Source of the DNA: Stutzerimonas balearica DSM 6083
Lineage (GTDB): Bacteria; Pseudomonadota; Gammaproteobacteria; Pseudomonadales; Pseudomonadaceae
DNA: 64,000 bases
Direction: 5' to 3'
NCBI RefSeq assembly: GCF_000818015.1
Contig: NZ_CP007511.1
Span: 3,420,501-3,484,500, forward strand
Of the stretch, positions 9,441 to 20,214 are shown in pieces (position 1 is the stretch's first letter; the number at the start of each line of letters is the position of its first letter). The position numbers and the translations under genes were made by a program. Below the pieces are notes generated by a model. That model made no database searches. It was not told the origin of the DNA and was given only the letters and a program-made list of their open reading frames with translations.

Positions 9441-10199
9441 CTAGGCCGGGTTATCGCAATCGATGAAGCGATGTTCGATGCCGAACTGCTGCGCAAGGTA
9501 GTCACCCAGCGCTTTCACGCCATAGCGCTCGGTGGCATGGTGCCCCGCGGCGAAGAAGCTCAGGCCGTTCTCGCGCGCCACGTGCACTGTTTGTTCGGAG
9601 ACTTCACCCGTGACATAGGCATCCACCCCGGCAGCAACGGCCTGCTCGATATAGCCCTGGGCGCCGCCGGTGCACCAGGCCACCCTCCGGATCGGGCGGT
9701 CACCCGGAATCACCAGCGGCTCGCGACCGAGTGCAGCCTGGATGCGCTCGCCGAATACCTCTGGCGTCTGCGCCTGTGCCAGCGTGCCATGAAAGACGAT
9801 CGAGCGCGGGTCGCTCGGGTCGAGTGGCCCTTCCACCTGCAACCCCAGCTCATGGCCTAGGCGCACGTTGTTGCCCACCTCGGCGTGCAGGTCCAGCGGA
9901 AGATGGTAGGCCAGCAGGCTCATCTCGTTGAGCAACAGGGTGCGCAGACGCCGTTGCTTCATGCCGATGACGCGTGCGTCTTCGTTCTTCCAGAAATAGC
10001 CATGATGAACGAGCACCGCGTCCGCCCCTGCGTCGACCGCCGCGTCGAGCAGCGCCTGGCTGGCCGTTACGCCGCTGACCAGAAGACAGACTTCCGCACG
10101 CCCCTCGACTTGCAGACCATTGGGGCAATAGTCGGCGATCCGGGCGACGTTCAGATAGTGATCGCACTCGGCGACCAATGCGTGCAGCGTAACGGGCAT
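9441..10199 (-). CDS. Nif3-like dinuclear metal centre hexameric protein
   Basis: A 252-residue member of the Nif3/YbgI family (often annotated GTP cyclohydrolase 1 type 2), forming toroidal hexamers with a di-metal site; the cellular substrate is not settled. Metal-ligand motifs are visible: VLVHHGYFWK near 65-75 and AGHHATERYG near 215-225, plus the acidic GEVSEQ segment. The ATG at 10199 was chosen because the protein from MPVTLHALV matches the family start, while the longer frame upstream would run through the divergent algW promoter. Neighbour algW is on the opposite strand. Confidence 0.85.
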   Translation of the reverse strand: MPVTLHALVAECDHYLNVARIADYCPNGLQVEGRAEVCLLVSGVTASQALLDAAVDAGADAVLVHHGYFWKNEDARVIGMKQRRLRTLLLNEMSLLAYHLPLDLHAEVGNNVRLGHELGLQVEGPLDPSDPRSIVFHGTLAQAQTPEVFGERIQAALGREPLVIPGDRPIRRVAWCTGGAQGYIEQAVAAGVDAYVTGEVSEQTVHVARENGLSFFAAGHHATERYGVKALGDYLAQQFGIEHRFIDCDNPA

Positions 10200-10237
10200 G
10201 CGTACCTCGGCAGCTAGGAAACGATACGCCCTCGAGT

Positions 10238-10256
10238 CTTTGGCAGGCTGCCAAAG
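10238..10256. promoter_or_regulatory. Perfect inverted repeat in the nif3-like/algW intergenic region
   Basis: CTTTGGCAG-G-CTGCCAAAG is a 9-bp perfect inverted repeat around one central base. It abuts the position where the -35 element of the algW promoter must lie, given the TATAAT at 10279-10284. This is the geometry of a repressor or activator operator. No regulator is identified. Confidence 0.5.
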
Positions 10257-10278
10257 CTGCATTTCGTCGAGAGCTTCG

Positions 10279-10284
10279 TATAAT
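10279..10284 (+). promoter_or_regulatory. Consensus -10 box (TATAAT) for algW
   Basis: A perfect TATAAT 55 nt before the algW ATG at 10339. The position 17 nt upstream (10256-10261, GCTGCA) is a poor -35, suggesting activator help or use of the adjacent palindrome. Confidence 0.55.
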
Positions 10285-10338
10285 GCGGCCACCTTAAAGG
10301 GCCGTCCTTGGCCCCCGCAACCTCTCCGGACCACCCAG

Positions 10339-11487
10339 ATGCTCAATGCCCTGCGTTATTTCGGCTGGCCGCTGCTGGTCGGCTTATTGGTCGCCCTGCT
10401 GATCATCGAGCGCTATCCGGCATTGGTAGGGCGCAGCAGTGAGAGTTTTACCCTACAACGCCCCGCCCTTAACCTGCCGCCCCCAGGCCCCAACTCGTAC
10501 GCCGCCGCTGTCAGCGGCGCAGCACCGGCGGTCGCCAATCTGTACACCACCAAGCTGGTCGAGAAAGCACAGCAGCAACCCCTGGCCAAGGACCCGGTCT
10601 ACCAGCGCTTCTTTGGCGACAGCCTGCCTCGCCAGCGGCGTATGGAGTCGAGCCTGGGCTCGGCAGTGATCATGAGCCCGGAGGGTTACCTGCTGACGAA
10701 CAACCACGTCACGGCCAACTCCGAGCAGATTGTCGTGGCGCTGCGCGACGGCCGCGAAACACTCGCCCGCGTCATCGGCAGCGACCCGGAGACCGACCTG
10801 GCGGTCCTCAAGATCGACCTGCCCGACCTTCCGGTCATCAGCGTCGGCCACTCCGACAGCATTCGCGTTGGCGACGTGACCCTGGCCATCGGCAATCCCT
10901 TCGGCGTCGGGCAGACGGTGACCATGGGCATCATCAGCGCTACCGGGCGCAACCAGCTCGGCCTGAACACCTACGAAGATTTCATCCAGACCGATGCGGC
11001 GATCAACCGCGGCAATTCGGGCGGGGCTTTGATCGACGCGCAGGGCAGCTTGATCGGCATCAACACCGCCATCATTTCCGAATCGGGCGGCTCGCAAGGA
11101 ATCGGTTTCGCCATCCCGGTGAAGCTGGCACTCGAAGTGATGAAGTCGATCATCGACCACGGCCAGGTGATCCGCGGGTGGCTGGGTGTCGAAGTGCAAT
11201 CGCTGACTCAGGAACTGGCCGAATCCTTCGGTCAGGCCGGGCGCCCCGGCATCGTCGTGGCAGGCGTCTATCGCGACGGCCCAGCCGATCGCGCCGGCCT
11301 GCAGCCAGGTGATCTGATCCTGAGCATCGACGGCGAACAAGCCAGCGACGGCCGCACCTCGATGAACCAGGTCGCGCGTACCCGCCCGGGCGACCAGATC
11401 GATATCGACATTCTGCGCAACGGTAAACCGCTGACCCTGACCGCCGAGGTCGGGATGCGCCCTCCTCCCGCGCCAGCCAGCGAGTAA
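10339..11487 (+). CDS. algW: Periplasmic serine endoprotease AlgW (DegS-type)
   Basis: AlgW cuts the anti-sigma factor MucA when its PDZ domain binds misfolded outer-membrane protein C-termini, releasing AlgU and the envelope stress response (established in P. aeruginosa). The 382-residue protein has an N-terminal membrane anchor (about 9-26), a trypsin-like domain with the triad His in LLTNNHV, Asp in PETDLAVL and Ser in NRGNSGGA, and one C-terminal PDZ domain (about 280-375). A single PDZ and a membrane anchor distinguish it from MucD/DegP. The ATG at 10339 (MLNALRYFGW) is chosen over an in-frame start at 10198, which would precede the promoter. Confidence 0.95.
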   Translation: MLNALRYFGWPLLVGLLVALLIIERYPALVGRSSESFTLQRPALNLPPPGPNSYAAAVSGAAPAVANLYTTKLVEKAQQQPLAKDPVYQRFFGDSLPRQRRMESSLGSAVIMSPEGYLLTNNHVTANSEQIVVALRDGRETLARVIGSDPETDLAVLKIDLPDLPVISVGHSDSIRVGDVTLAIGNPFGVGQTVTMGIISATGRNQLGLNTYEDFIQTDAAINRGNSGGALIDAQGSLIGINTAIISESGGSQGIGFAIPVKLALEVMKSIIDHGQVIRGWLGVEVQSLTQELAESFGQAGRPGIVVAGVYRDGPADRAGLQPGDLILSIDGEQASDGRTSMNQVARTRPGDQIDIDILRNGKPLTLTAEVGMRPPPAPASE

Positions 11488-11494
11488 GCGCGCA

Positions 11495-11519
11495 TGCGGC
11501 CCGGTGAAACCGAGCCGCA
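11495..11519. terminator. Hairpin between convergent algW and hisC
   Basis: TGCGGC-C-CGGT-GAA-ACCG-A-GCCGCA forms a 10-bp stem with one mismatch between the two converging stop codons. There is no T run on either side, so it may act as a transcript 3' end stabiliser or with Rho. Confidence 0.45.
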
Positions 11520-11524
11520 GCGAC

Positions 11525-12583
11525 TCAGGCGAGTGCCGACTCCAGCGCTTCGAGCAGCGCCTGGTTCTGCTCCGGTGCACCGATCGTGATGCGCAGGAAC
11601 TGCTCGATGCGTGGCTGGCGGAAATGCCGCACGATCACTCCCTGCTCACGCAGGCTGGCCGCCAGGCGAGCGGCATCATGGGCGGGGTGCCGGGCGAACA
11701 CGAAGTTGGCCGCCGAAGGCAGCACCTCGAAGCCGTAGGCCTGAAGCCGGGCCACCAGCGCCTCACGGCTTTCGATCACCTGCCGGCAGGTCTGCTCGAA
11801 ATAGGCCCGATCCTCGAATGCGGCCGTCGCGCCAGCCAGAGCGATGCGATCCAGGGGGTAGGAGTTGAAGCTGTTCTTGATCCGCTCGAGCGCCTCGATC
11901 AGATCGGGGTGACCTACCGCGAGCCCGACACGCAAGCCAGCCAGCGAACGCGACTTGGACAAGGTCTGGGTTACCAGGAGGTTCGGATAGCGGTCGACAA
12001 GGCAGATGGCGGTCTGCCCGCCGAAGTCGACGTAGGCCTCATCCACCAGCACCACCGAATCAGGGTTGGCGGCGAGCAGGCGCTCGATCGCCGCCAACGG
12101 CAGCAGGCAGCCGGTTGGCGCATTCGGGTTGGGGAAGATGATGCCGCCATTCGGACGCTGATAGTCGGCGACATCGATTTCGAACTGCTCGTTCAGCGCA
12201 ACGGTTTCATACTCGATGCCGTAAAGCCCGCAATAGACCGGGTAGAAGCTGTAGGTCACGTCGGGAAACAGCAACGGCCGCCCGTGCTGGAACAGGCCAT
12301 GAAAAGCGTGCGCGAGCACTTCGTCGGAGCCATTGCCGACAAACACCTGGGCGGGCGTCACGCCGTAGTAATCGGCCACCGCCTGCTTCAGGCGCTCGCC
12401 GTTGGGGTCCGGATACAGGCGCAATTCATCGCCGATCGCCGCACGCATCGCCTCGAGGGCCAGCGGCGAAGGGCCATAGGGGTTCTCGTTGGTATTCAGC
12501 TTGACCAGCCGGCTCAGTTTCGGCTGCTCGCCCGGCACGTAGGGCACCAGGTCCTTGACGAAGGGGCTCCAGAACTTGCTCAT
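11525..12583 (-). CDS. hisC: Histidinol-phosphate aminotransferase
   Basis: A PLP-dependent class I/II aminotransferase converting imidazole acetol phosphate to histidinol phosphate. The 352-residue protein shows the substrate-binding [11 protein letters not shown] near residues 30-40, the [14 protein letters not shown] motif near 85, PNPNAPTG near 150, DEAYVDF near 185, and the PLP lysine in [14 protein letters not shown] near 210-222. The ATG at 12583 is preceded by GAGGAGAG. It lies 104 nt downstream of hisD in the same direction and is the last gene of the leftward run that starts at mlaF. Confidence 0.95.
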   Translation of the reverse strand: MSKFWSPFVKDLVPYVPGEQPKLSRLVKLNTNENPYGPSPLALEAMRAAIGDELRLYPDPNGERLKQAVADYYGVTPAQVFVGNGSDEVLAHAFHGLFQHGRPLLFPDVTYSFYPVYCGLYGIEYETVALNEQFEIDVADYQRPNGGIIFPNPNAPTGCLLPLAAIERLLAANPDSVVLVDEAYVDFGGQTAICLVDRYPNLLVTQTLSKSRSLAGLRVGLAVGHPDLIEALERIKNSFNSYPLDRIALAGATAAFEDRAYFEQTCRQVIESREALVARLQAYGFEVLPSAANFVFARHPAHDAARLAASLREQGVIVRHFRQPRIEQFLRITIGAPEQNQALLEALESALA

Positions 12584-12687
12584 CGCCCTTCTCTCCTCGA
12601 CGTCGATCTGCTTGGCATGAGGCGGAAAGCGCGTAGCGATCTCCGCCAGGTGACCTCGGTGGCACGGCCTGTGACCGCGCCCCCGAC

Positions 12688-13995
12688 TTACTTGATTCGA
12701 TACTCGGCACTGCGCGCATGGGCGGTCAGCGACTCGCCGCGCGCCAGTACCGAAGCGACCTTGCCGAGGGTCGATGCGCCATCGGCCGAGCAATGGATGA
12801 TCGACGAGCGCTTCTGGAAGTCATAGACACCCAGCGGCGAAGAGAACCGGGCGGTGCCTGAAGTCGGCAGCACGTGGTTGGGGCCGGCACAGTAGTCACC
12901 CAGGGCCTCGGCGGTGTAGCGACCCATGAAGATGGCGCCGGCATGGCGAATCTGCGGCAAGTACTGCTCCGGATTCTCGACCGACAGCTCCAGGTGCTCC
13001 GGAGCGATTCGGTTGGCCACCTCGATGGCCTGCGCCATGTCCGCGACCGCGATCAGCGCGCCGCGTGCACTCAGCGAGGTACGTGCGATGTCCGCCCGCT
13101 CGAGCGTCGGCAACAAACGCTCGATGCTCTCGGCGACGCGGTCGAGAAAGGCCGCATCCGGGCTGACCAGGATCGACTGGGCATCCTCGTCGTGCTCGGC
13201 CTGGGAGAACAGGTCCATCGCGATCCAGTCCGGATCGGTCTTGCCATCGCAGACCACGAGGATCTCGGACGGACCGGCGATCATGTCGATCCCCACCTTG
13301 CCGAACACATGGCGCTTGGCCGTAGCGACATAGATATTTCCAGGCCCGACGATCTTGTCCACGGGCGGCACGCTTTCGGTGCCATAGGCAAGCGCGGCGA
13401 CCGCCTGCGCACCACCGATGCAGAAGACGCGGTCGACGCCCGCCAGCGCAGCTGCAGCCAGCACCAGCTCGTTGACTTCGCCGCGCGGCGTCGGCACCAC
13501 CATGACCACCTCGGGAACGCCGGCGACCTTCGCCGGGATCGCGTTCATCAGCACCGAGGACGGATAGGCAGCCTTGCCGCCGGGCACGTAGAGCCCTGCG
13601 CGGTCCAACGGCGTGACCTTCTGCCCGAGCACGGTGCCATCGGCCTCGGTGTAGCTCCAGGAGTCCTGACGCTGCCGCTCGTGGTACGCCCGCACCCGCT
13701 CGGCCGCGGCCTCGAGCGCCGCACGCTGCTCGGGCGAGATGCGCTGGAGTGCGAGGTCCAGACGCTCGCGCGCGAGGATGAGGTCTGCCATGTCGGCGAC
13801 CTCCAGATTGTCGAAGCGCTGAGTGAACTCCACCAGCGCTGCATCACCGCGCTCGCGCACGGCCTTGATGATCTCCAGCACGCGGCCGTTGACCGCGTCG
13901 TCGGACACGCTTTCCCAGCTCAGCAGATGGTCCATCTGCCGGGCGAAATCGGGATCGGCAGCGTTGAGTCGACGCACAGCGTTGAAAGCGGTCAT
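12688..13995 (-). CDS. hisD: Histidinol dehydrogenase
   Basis: A zinc enzyme that oxidises L-histidinol to L-histidine in two NAD-dependent steps, the last of the pathway. The 435-residue length is normal. Family landmarks include [20 protein letters not shown] near residues 135-155, [16 protein letters not shown] near 215-230, [12 protein letters not shown] near 240, and AEHDEDAQS near 270, which contributes zinc and catalytic ligands. It sits between hisG (202 nt upstream) and hisC. The gap before it is longer than most in this run, so it may have its own promoter. Confidence 0.96.
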   Translation of the reverse strand: MTAFNAVRRLNAADPDFARQMDHLLSWESVSDDAVNGRVLEIIKAVRERGDAALVEFTQRFDNLEVADMADLILARERLDLALQRISPEQRAALEAAAERVRAYHERQRQDSWSYTEADGTVLGQKVTPLDRAGLYVPGGKAAYPSSVLMNAIPAKVAGVPEVVMVVPTPRGEVNELVLAAAALAGVDRVFCIGGAQAVAALAYGTESVPPVDKIVGPGNIYVATAKRHVFGKVGIDMIAGPSEILVVCDGKTDPDWIAMDLFSQAEHDEDAQSILVSPDAAFLDRVAESIERLLPTLERADIARTSLSARGALIAVADMAQAIEVANRIAPEHLELSVENPEQYLPQIRHAGAIFMGRYTAEALGDYCAGPNHVLPTSGTARFSSPLGVYDFQKRSSIIHCSADGASTLGKVASVLARGESLTAHARSAEYRIK

Positions 13996-14158
13996 GACGG
14001 GCCTCGTGGTTGGCTAGCAATGAAACGGCTCGGATAGCGGTCGGGCATCGGGGCAGCCATGGCCTTGCCATGACCGGACGCCCGGCGCCGCAGGGTCTGG
14101 CGCGCCGACCGTACAGGCCGCCTAGAGTACCAAGGAGGCCGGGACGGCGCCTGCGCTT

Positions 14159-14183
14159 TTCGGCTATGGGTCGGATAGCCGAA
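14159..14183. repeat. 9-bp inverted repeat hairpin downstream of hisG
   Basis: TTCGGCTAT-GGGTCGG-ATAGCCGAA is a perfect 9-bp stem with a 7-nt loop, 15 nt past the hisG stop in the direction of transcription. There is no U tract on the leftward transcript, so it is a 3'-end or attenuating hairpin rather than a canonical terminator. The remaining hisG-hisD intergenic bases show nothing clear. Confidence 0.5.
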
Positions 14184-14197
14184 TGCGGCGCAAGACG

Positions 14198-14830
14198 TTA
14201 GGCGTGGTGTCGCTCGACGGCGGCCTGCAAGGCCTCGATCAGGGCCTGGATGCGCGCGTGCTGCATCTTCATCGAAGCCTTGTTGACGATCAGGCGCGAA
14301 CTGATGGTGGCGATCAGCTCCTGCGGCTCGAGGCCGTTGGCTCGCAGCGTGTTGCCCGTATCGACAACGTCAATGATCTTGTCGGCCAGGCCGACCAGCG
14401 GGGCCAGCTCCATCGAGCCGTAGAGCTTGATGATTTCAACCTGCCGCCCTTGCTGTGCGTAGTAACGCTTGGCCACGTTGACGAACTTGGTGGCGACACG
14501 CAGCCGCCCCTTGGGCTCGACCGCGCCGACCTTGCCAGCGGTCATCAACTTGCAATTGGCGATCTTAAGATCCAGCGGCTCGTACAACCCCTGTCCGCCG
14601 TACTCCATAAGCACGTCCTTGCCAGCCACGCCGAGGTCGGCCGCACCATGCTCGACATAGGTCGGCACGTCCGTAGCACGTACGATCAGCAGGCGCACGT
14701 CGTCCTGAGTGGTAGGGATGATCAGCTTGCGGCTCTTGTCCGGATTCTCGGTCGGTACGATGCCCGCCTCTGCCAGAAGCGGCAGGGTGTCGTCGAGGAT
14801 GCGGCCTTTGGACAGCGCAATGGTGAGCAT
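14198..14830 (-). CDS. hisG: ATP phosphoribosyltransferase catalytic subunit (short form)
   Basis: The first committed enzyme of histidine synthesis, joining ATP and PRPP. At 210 residues it is the short HisG form, which lacks the C-terminal regulatory domain and needs HisZ as its regulatory partner; HisZ is not in this window. Landmarks: [19 protein letters not shown] at the start, [13 protein letters not shown] near 62-74 and the PRPP-binding [25 protein letters not shown] loop near 150-170. The ATG at 14830 gives the conserved N-terminus. It follows murA by 71 nt. Confidence 0.95.
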   Translation of the reverse strand: MLTIALSKGRILDDTLPLLAEAGIVPTENPDKSRKLIIPTTQDDVRLLIVRATDVPTYVEHGAADLGVAGKDVLMEYGGQGLYEPLDLKIANCKLMTAGKVGAVEPKGRLRVATKFVNVAKRYYAQQGRQVEIIKLYGSMELAPLVGLADKIIDVVDTGNTLRANGLEPQELIATISSRLIVNKASMKMQHARIQALIEALQAAVERHHA

Positions 14831-14901
14831 GGATGAATCCTTCTGAATCCTGCGAAGCCTGGCGGCCCGCTCAAAGGCCCGCGCAAGGCGGGCCACGGCA
14901 A

Positions 14902-16257
<1,356 letters not shown>

Positions 16258-16497
16258 TCAGCCGCGAGCGGCCCAGTCGTCGCGACTGAAGAACTTCATG
16301 GTAACGGCGTGAATACTGCCGTCGGCGATCCAGGGGTTGAGGTGCGCGTAGATCTGCTGCTGGCGCTTGACCGCACTGAGCGCAGCCAACTCATCGCTGA
16401 TGACATTCAGCTGGAAATTGCAGCCTTCGCCTTCGACTTCTACCTGGGCTCCCGGAATCTTCTCTTCCAGGAAATTCTTCACTTCTAGGGCCTGCAT
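16258..16497 (-). CDS. ibaG: BolA-family iron metabolism protein IbaG
   Basis: A 79-residue BolA/IbaA protein of the YrbA type, likely partnered with a monothiol glutaredoxin in iron-sulfur trafficking. The family signature runs from EGEGCNFQLNVISDEL (about 22-37) to HAVTMKFFS near the C-terminus; the Cys and His that could bind a shared cluster are in these two motifs. The ATG at 16497 has GAGG six nt upstream; an in-frame TTG two codons earlier is less likely. It lies between the mla genes and murA, as in many gammaproteobacteria. Confidence 0.93.
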   Translation of the reverse strand: MQALEVKNFLEEKIPGAQVEVEGEGCNFQLNVISDELAALSAVKRQQQIYAHLNPWIADGSIHAVTMKFFSRDDWAARG

Positions 16498-16535
16498 GTT
16501 CAACCTCGATCGGCGCTTGGGCGCACGGGCCGGCC

Positions 16536-16564
16536 ATCATACAAAAAACCCCGGAAGCTGCGAA
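16536..16564 (-). promoter_or_regulatory. Candidate promoter for ibaG-murA-hisG
   Basis: Leftward -35 TTCGCA (16564-16559) and -10 TATGAT (16541-16536) with a 17-nt spacer. Each hexamer matches consensus at 4-5 of 6 positions. Transcription would begin near 16529, about 32 nt before ibaG. A T run just before the -10 may be left from an mla-operon terminator. Confidence 0.5.
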
Positions 16565-16591
16565 CCCCGCCCGGCGGACCGCACCCGCCGA

Positions 16592-17086
16592 TCAGTCGAC
16601 AGCATCGCCATGCGCGGGCGACATCGGTCGCGGCTGTGCAGGCCGGGCACTGTCGGCCTGCGGCGCGGGAAAGCGTGACGAGGCATAGCGCACCACCAGG
16701 ACCGCCAGCCCCAGCAACAGAATCGCCCCGGAGACGTAGACCACTCCCATGTCCGGGCGATGGTGGTGCGAAACGTCGGAGATCAGCAGCCGCGTCAGCG
16801 CGGTGATCGCGACATAGATGAGGAAGCGAACCGGCATGTGGTTGGTCTTGAAGTAGATCCCGACCATCGCACCGAGCTCTAGGTAGATGAACAGCAGCAG
16901 GATGTCGTCGACACTCGCGCTACCCTTGCCGACCATATCCAGAAACGCCATCAGCGCGGCCCATGCCGTAGCCGCGCCGATAGCGAACAGCGCCAGATAA
17001 TGAAAGGCCTCGACCAGCAGGTTACCCAGCGCCTCGGCCAGGACATGCAGCCGCTCTCGCATCCGTTCCGCCCAGTTCAGCTTCAT
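16592..17086 (-). CDS. PsiE-like inner-membrane protein
   Basis: A 164-residue protein with four hydrophobic segments (about 28-50, 60-82, 85-105, 115-135) and the features of the phosphate-starvation-inducible PsiE family: a central ELGAMVGIYFKTNHMPVRF stretch and a following conserved RLLISD segment. The function of PsiE proteins is not known. The C-terminal 30 residues are Pro- and Ala-rich and probably disordered. It begins 14 nt after mlaB and is likely the last gene of the mla transcript. Confidence 0.75.
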   Translation of the reverse strand: MKLNWAERMRERLHVLAEALGNLLVEAFHYLALFAIGAATAWAALMAFLDMVGKGSASVDDILLLFIYLELGAMVGIYFKTNHMPVRFLIYVAITALTRLLISDVSHHHRPDMGVVYVSGAILLLGLAVLVVRYASSRFPAPQADSARPAQPRPMSPAHGDAVD

Positions 17087-17100
17087 GCCCGCTCCATCTC

Positions 17101-17412
17101 TCAGGCCTGCTCGCCCAGCGGCAGGATCTCATCCAACCCGGACACCTTGGCGATGTCGCGCATTTCCTGCGGCAGGCCAACCACCTGCATCGCCTGTCCG
17201 CCCGCGCGCGCGTCGCGCATGAACGAAAGCAGCAACGAAAGCCCCACGCTGTTGGAGCGCTCGACACCCGAGCAGTCGAGCCGCACGCCGCCACTCGACG
17301 CCTGGATCAGCGCCCGCCCCTGCTCCCGCAGGGCCGCCCCACTGCGATGATCCAGCTCACCACTCAGGCGCAGCTCGCCATTGCCGCCGCGCTCGATGCG
17401 GCCTTCACTCAT
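17101..17412 (-). CDS. mlaB: STAS-domain protein MlaB
   Basis: The cytoplasmic STAS subunit that stabilises and activates the MlaFEDB phospholipid transporter by binding MlaF. The 103-residue protein has the STAS fold pattern, with LRLSGELDHRSGAALREQ near the start and the anchor LDCSGVERSNSVGLSLLLSF near 50-70, in which the Ser after Asn is the usual functional position. The ATG at 17412 overlaps the mlaC stop by 8 nt, so the two are coupled. Confidence 0.88.
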   Translation of the reverse strand: MSEGRIERGGNGELRLSGELDHRSGAALREQGRALIQASSGGVRLDCSGVERSNSVGLSLLLSFMRDARAGGQAMQVVGLPQEMRDIAKVSGLDEILPLGEQA

Positions 17413-18052
17413 CGCCTGCAGCCTGCTGGCCAGCGGGAGTATCCTTCGCACGCGCCACGACCTCGGCCCAGCCGTCGATCGTCTTGTCCAGATCACCGCC
17501 GTTCTTCTGCATCGAGTCGGCGAACTGATCGCGGAACAACTTCCCGATGTTGATCCCGTTGATGATCACGTTGCGCACGCGCCACTCGCCCTGATTCACC
17601 ATCGTGTAGGACACCGGATAGACCTCGCCCTGCCGGCCGACCACTTCCATGGCCACGCTGGTTCGCTTGTCGTCCTGCTTGCCCGATGGCGGCAGCACAC
17701 GGATTTGCTGGTTGTTGTATTCCAGCAGCGCATTGCCATAGAACTGCATCAGGCTGCGCTTGAAGTTCTCCTGGAAGCGCGTCATCTGCTCCGGAGTGGC
17801 GCCGCGCGCGTATTTGACCGTCATGATGCTGCGCGAAATGCCTTCGGCATCGACGACCGGGCCGAGGATCTCGTTCAGCGCATCGTAGAAGGCGGCCGGA
17901 TCCTGGCGATAGCGATCCTTGTTGGCCTTGAGGTCGGCCAGCAGCTTGTCGGTGGTCTGCTGGATGACCTGGTGCGGGCTGGCCGCCGCCTGGGTGAACA
18001 GTGGCAGGACCGCGAGCAGCACCAGCAGCCCGCGACGCAGAGCAGTCAACAT
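17405..18052 (-). CDS. mlaC: Periplasmic phospholipid-binding protein MlaC
   Basis: A soluble periplasmic carrier that shuttles phospholipids between the outer-membrane MlaA complex and inner-membrane MlaFEDB. The 215-residue precursor has a signal peptide (about 1-25, ending QAAA-S). The mature part has the MlaC/Ttg2D pattern HQVIQQTTDKLLADL, a central FQENFKRSLMQFY segment and GEVYPVSYTMVNQ. The ATG at 18052 with AAGGAG eight nt upstream is preferred over a GTG three codons earlier. In pseudomonads these genes are also called ttg2. Confidence 0.93.
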   Translation of the reverse strand: MLTALRRGLLVLLAVLPLFTQAAASPHQVIQQTTDKLLADLKANKDRYRQDPAAFYDALNEILGPVVDAEGISRSIMTVKYARGATPEQMTRFQENFKRSLMQFYGNALLEYNNQQIRVLPPSGKQDDKRTSVAMEVVGRQGEVYPVSYTMVNQGEWRVRNVIINGINIGKLFRDQFADSMQKNGGDLDKTIDGWAEVVARAKDTPAGQQAAGDE

Positions 18053-18064
18053 GGATTGCACTCC

Positions 18065-18523
18065 TTATTCCTTGTTTACCGAGTTGAGCAGGAACTTGCC
18101 GATCAGGTCTTCGAGGACCAACGACGACTGAGTGTCGCGAATCGTATCGCCCTCGCCGAGCACATCTTCTTCACCGCCCACGCTGATGCCGATGTACTTT
18201 TCGCCAAGCAGCCCTGCCGTGAGGATCGATGCAGTGGAGTCGACCGGCAGAATGTTCACATCGTTCTGAATCTCGAGCGTCACCCGACCAGTGTAGGTGT
18301 CGCGATCGAGATCGATCGCGGTGACCTTGCCAATGGTCACACCGGCCATGGTCACCTTGGACCGTACCGTGAGCCCGGCGATGTTGTCGAAATAGGCGTA
18401 GAGCTTGTAGGTATCGGCATTGCTGACGGTCAGACCGCTGACGCGCAGCGACAGCAAAAGCAGCGCCAGCAGCCCGGCGAGCAGAAACAGCCCGACACCC
18501 ATTTCCAGTGTGCGGATACGCAT
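18065..18523 (-). CDS. mlaD: MCE-domain lipid-binding subunit MlaD
   Basis: An inner-membrane anchored MCE protein forming the hexameric periplasmic ring of the Mla transporter. The 152-residue protein has one N-terminal transmembrane helix (about 7-27), then a single MCE domain (about 38-116) containing YFDNIAGLTVRSKVTMAGVTIG. The C-terminal amphipathic segment (LVLEDLIGKFLLNSV) corresponds to the helices that line the ring pore. The ATG overlaps the mlaE stop by one base. Confidence 0.95.
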   Translation of the reverse strand: MRIRTLEMGVGLFLLAGLLALLLLSLRVSGLTVSNADTYKLYAYFDNIAGLTVRSKVTMAGVTIGKVTAIDLDRDTYTGRVTLEIQNDVNILPVDSTASILTAGLLGEKYIGISVGGEEDVLGEGDTIRDTQSSLVLEDLIGKFLLNSVNKE

Positions 18524-19320
18524 CAGAGATCTCCAAACATCAATGCGGTCAGAATGAAATCCAGCCCGAGAACGGCCAGCGAGGCATAGACGACAGTGCG
18601 CGTCGTGGCGCGACTGATACCCTCCGAAGTGGGCTCGCAGTCATAACCCTGGAATACCGCGATCCAAGTCACCACGAGGGCGAAGACCACGCTCTTGACG
18701 ATGCCGTTGAACACGTCGGAGTGAAAGTCGACGCTGTTCTGCATGTTCGCCCAGAAGGACCCCTCATAGACTCCCAGCCAGTCCACGGCGACCATGGCTC
18801 CTCCCCAGATGCCGACCACGTTGAAGATCAACGTCAACAGCGGCAGGGAAATGAAGCCGGCCCAGAGCCGCGGAGCAATTACATACTTCAGCGGATCGAC
18901 GCCGATCATCTCCAGGCTGGAAAGCTGTTCGGTCGACTTCATGTTGCCGATCTCGGCTGTCAGCGCCGAGCCGGCACGCCCGGCGAACAGTAGCGCGGTA
19001 ACCACAGGCCCGAGCTCGCGCAGGAGCGTCAGCGCGATCATCTGGCCGACAGCCTGCTCGGACCCGTAACTGGTCAGGATGTTGTACCCCTGCAGGGCCA
19101 GCACCATGCCGATGAACAGCCCGGAAACCACCACGATCGCCAGCGAAAGCACACCCACGAAGTACAACTGACGCACCAGCAGGCCGAAGCCGTTGCGCAA
19201 CCCGCTGCGCCCCAGGAGCACATGCCCGAGAAACAGGCTCGAGCGCCCAAGCGCGGCCACCACGTCCATACCGGCACGACCGAGCAGGCGAACCTGCTCG
19301 GCCATCGAGCGCTTACGCAT
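18523..19320 (-). CDS. mlaE: Phospholipid ABC transporter permease MlaE
   Basis: The integral membrane permease of the MlaFEDB transporter. The 265-residue protein has five to six hydrophobic segments and the MlaE family signature REEGP-type coupling region, here [25 protein letters not shown] around residues 95-120, then [15 protein letters not shown]. The ATG at 19320 (MRKRSMAEQ) is chosen; it lies just inside the region after the mlaF stop (TAA at 19313-19315), an overlap of 8 nt. Confidence 0.95.
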   Translation of the reverse strand: MRKRSMAEQVRLLGRAGMDVVAALGRSSLFLGHVLLGRSGLRNGFGLLVRQLYFVGVLSLAIVVVSGLFIGMVLALQGYNILTSYGSEQAVGQMIALTLLRELGPVVTALLFAGRAGSALTAEIGNMKSTEQLSSLEMIGVDPLKYVIAPRLWAGFISLPLLTLIFNVVGIWGGAMVAVDWLGVYEGSFWANMQNSVDFHSDVFNGIVKSVVFALVVTWIAVFQGYDCEPTSEGISRATTRTVVYASLAVLGLDFILTALMFGDL

Positions 19321-20128
19321 CGGCACCTCCGAGCAAATCTTCGGCATAGGACGGCGCCGGGAAATGGAAAGGCACGGGGCCATCGGCCGCGCCCTGCATG
19401 AACTGTCGGATACGCGGGTTATCCGACTCCATCAGTTCGGCCGGCACACCATGACCAAGCACCTGGCCGTCGCCGACCACGTAGATGTAGTCGGCAATGC
19501 TGGCCGTCTCGGCCAGATCATGCGAAACCACGATGCTGGTGATACCCAGCGCATCGTTGAGCAGGCGGATCAGCCGCACCAGAACACCCATTGCGATCGG
19601 GTCCTGGCCGGCGAATGGCTCGTCGTACATCAGAATCTGGGGATCCAGCGCAATGGCGCGGGCAAGCGCCACGCGACGCTTCATGCCGCCGGAGAGCTCA
19701 TCCGGCATCAGCTCGACGGCGCCACGCAGGCCGACCGCCTGGAGCTTCATCAGCACGATGTCGCGGATCATCTCCTCGGGCAGGCTGGTGTGCACGCGCA
19801 ACGGAAAAGCGACGTTCTCGAAGACATCGAGATCGGTGAACAGCGCGCCGCTCTGGAACAGCACCCCCATCTGCTTGCGCATGTCGAACAGTTCGCTGCG
19901 CGATAGCTTGGGAAGGTTGTGACCGGCCACCCAGACCTCGCCGGCGCTGGGCATCAACTGCGCCGCGATCAATCGCAGCAGCGTTGTCTTGCCACAGCCG
20001 GACGGTCCCATGATGGCCGTGACCTTGCCTCTGGGAATAACGATGTCGACGTTATCGAAAATGGCCCTCTCACCGCGCCTGAAGGTCACTCCCTTCAGCT
20101 CGACGGCGTAGGCATTGCTGGCGCTCAT
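19313..20128 (-). CDS. mlaF: Phospholipid ABC transporter ATP-binding protein MlaF
   Basis: The ATPase that drives lipid movement through MlaE. The 271-residue protein has Walker [10 protein letters not shown] near 42-50, Q-loop in LFQSGALF near 90, signature [14 protein letters not shown] near 145-158, Walker [12 protein letters not shown] near 168-177 and the switch His in IVVSHDLAE. The extended C-terminal tail that contacts the neighbouring subunit is present. The ATG at 20128 has AAGGAG six nt upstream. First gene of the leftward mlaFEDCB operon. Confidence 0.96.
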   Translation of the reverse strand: MSASNAYAVELKGVTFRRGERAIFDNVDIVIPRGKVTAIMGPSGCGKTTLLRLIAAQLMPSAGEVWVAGHNLPKLSRSELFDMRKQMGVLFQSGALFTDLDVFENVAFPLRVHTSLPEEMIRDIVLMKLQAVGLRGAVELMPDELSGGMKRRVALARAIALDPQILMYDEPFAGQDPIAMGVLVRLIRLLNDALGITSIVVSHDLAETASIADYIYVVGDGQVLGHGVPAELMESDNPRIRQFMQGAADGPVPFHFPAPSYAEDLLGGADA

Positions 20129-20214
20129 CTGGTCTCCTTGCAAACCGTCCGCTTCCTTCAGACGGCCCCCGATGGACAGGGGATACGTTGTGCGCTGACC
20201 TTTCGGCGGCGCGC

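Noticed and set aside
11504..12826. 440-codon frame on the + strand opposite hisC
   Set aside because: Antisense to hisC; begins inside the algW-hisC hairpin area without a ribosome-binding site.
13996..14197. hisD-hisG gap as a possible small gene or T-box-like leader
   Set aside because: Only one simple hairpin is visible; no run of His codons for an attenuator peptide and no T-box features.
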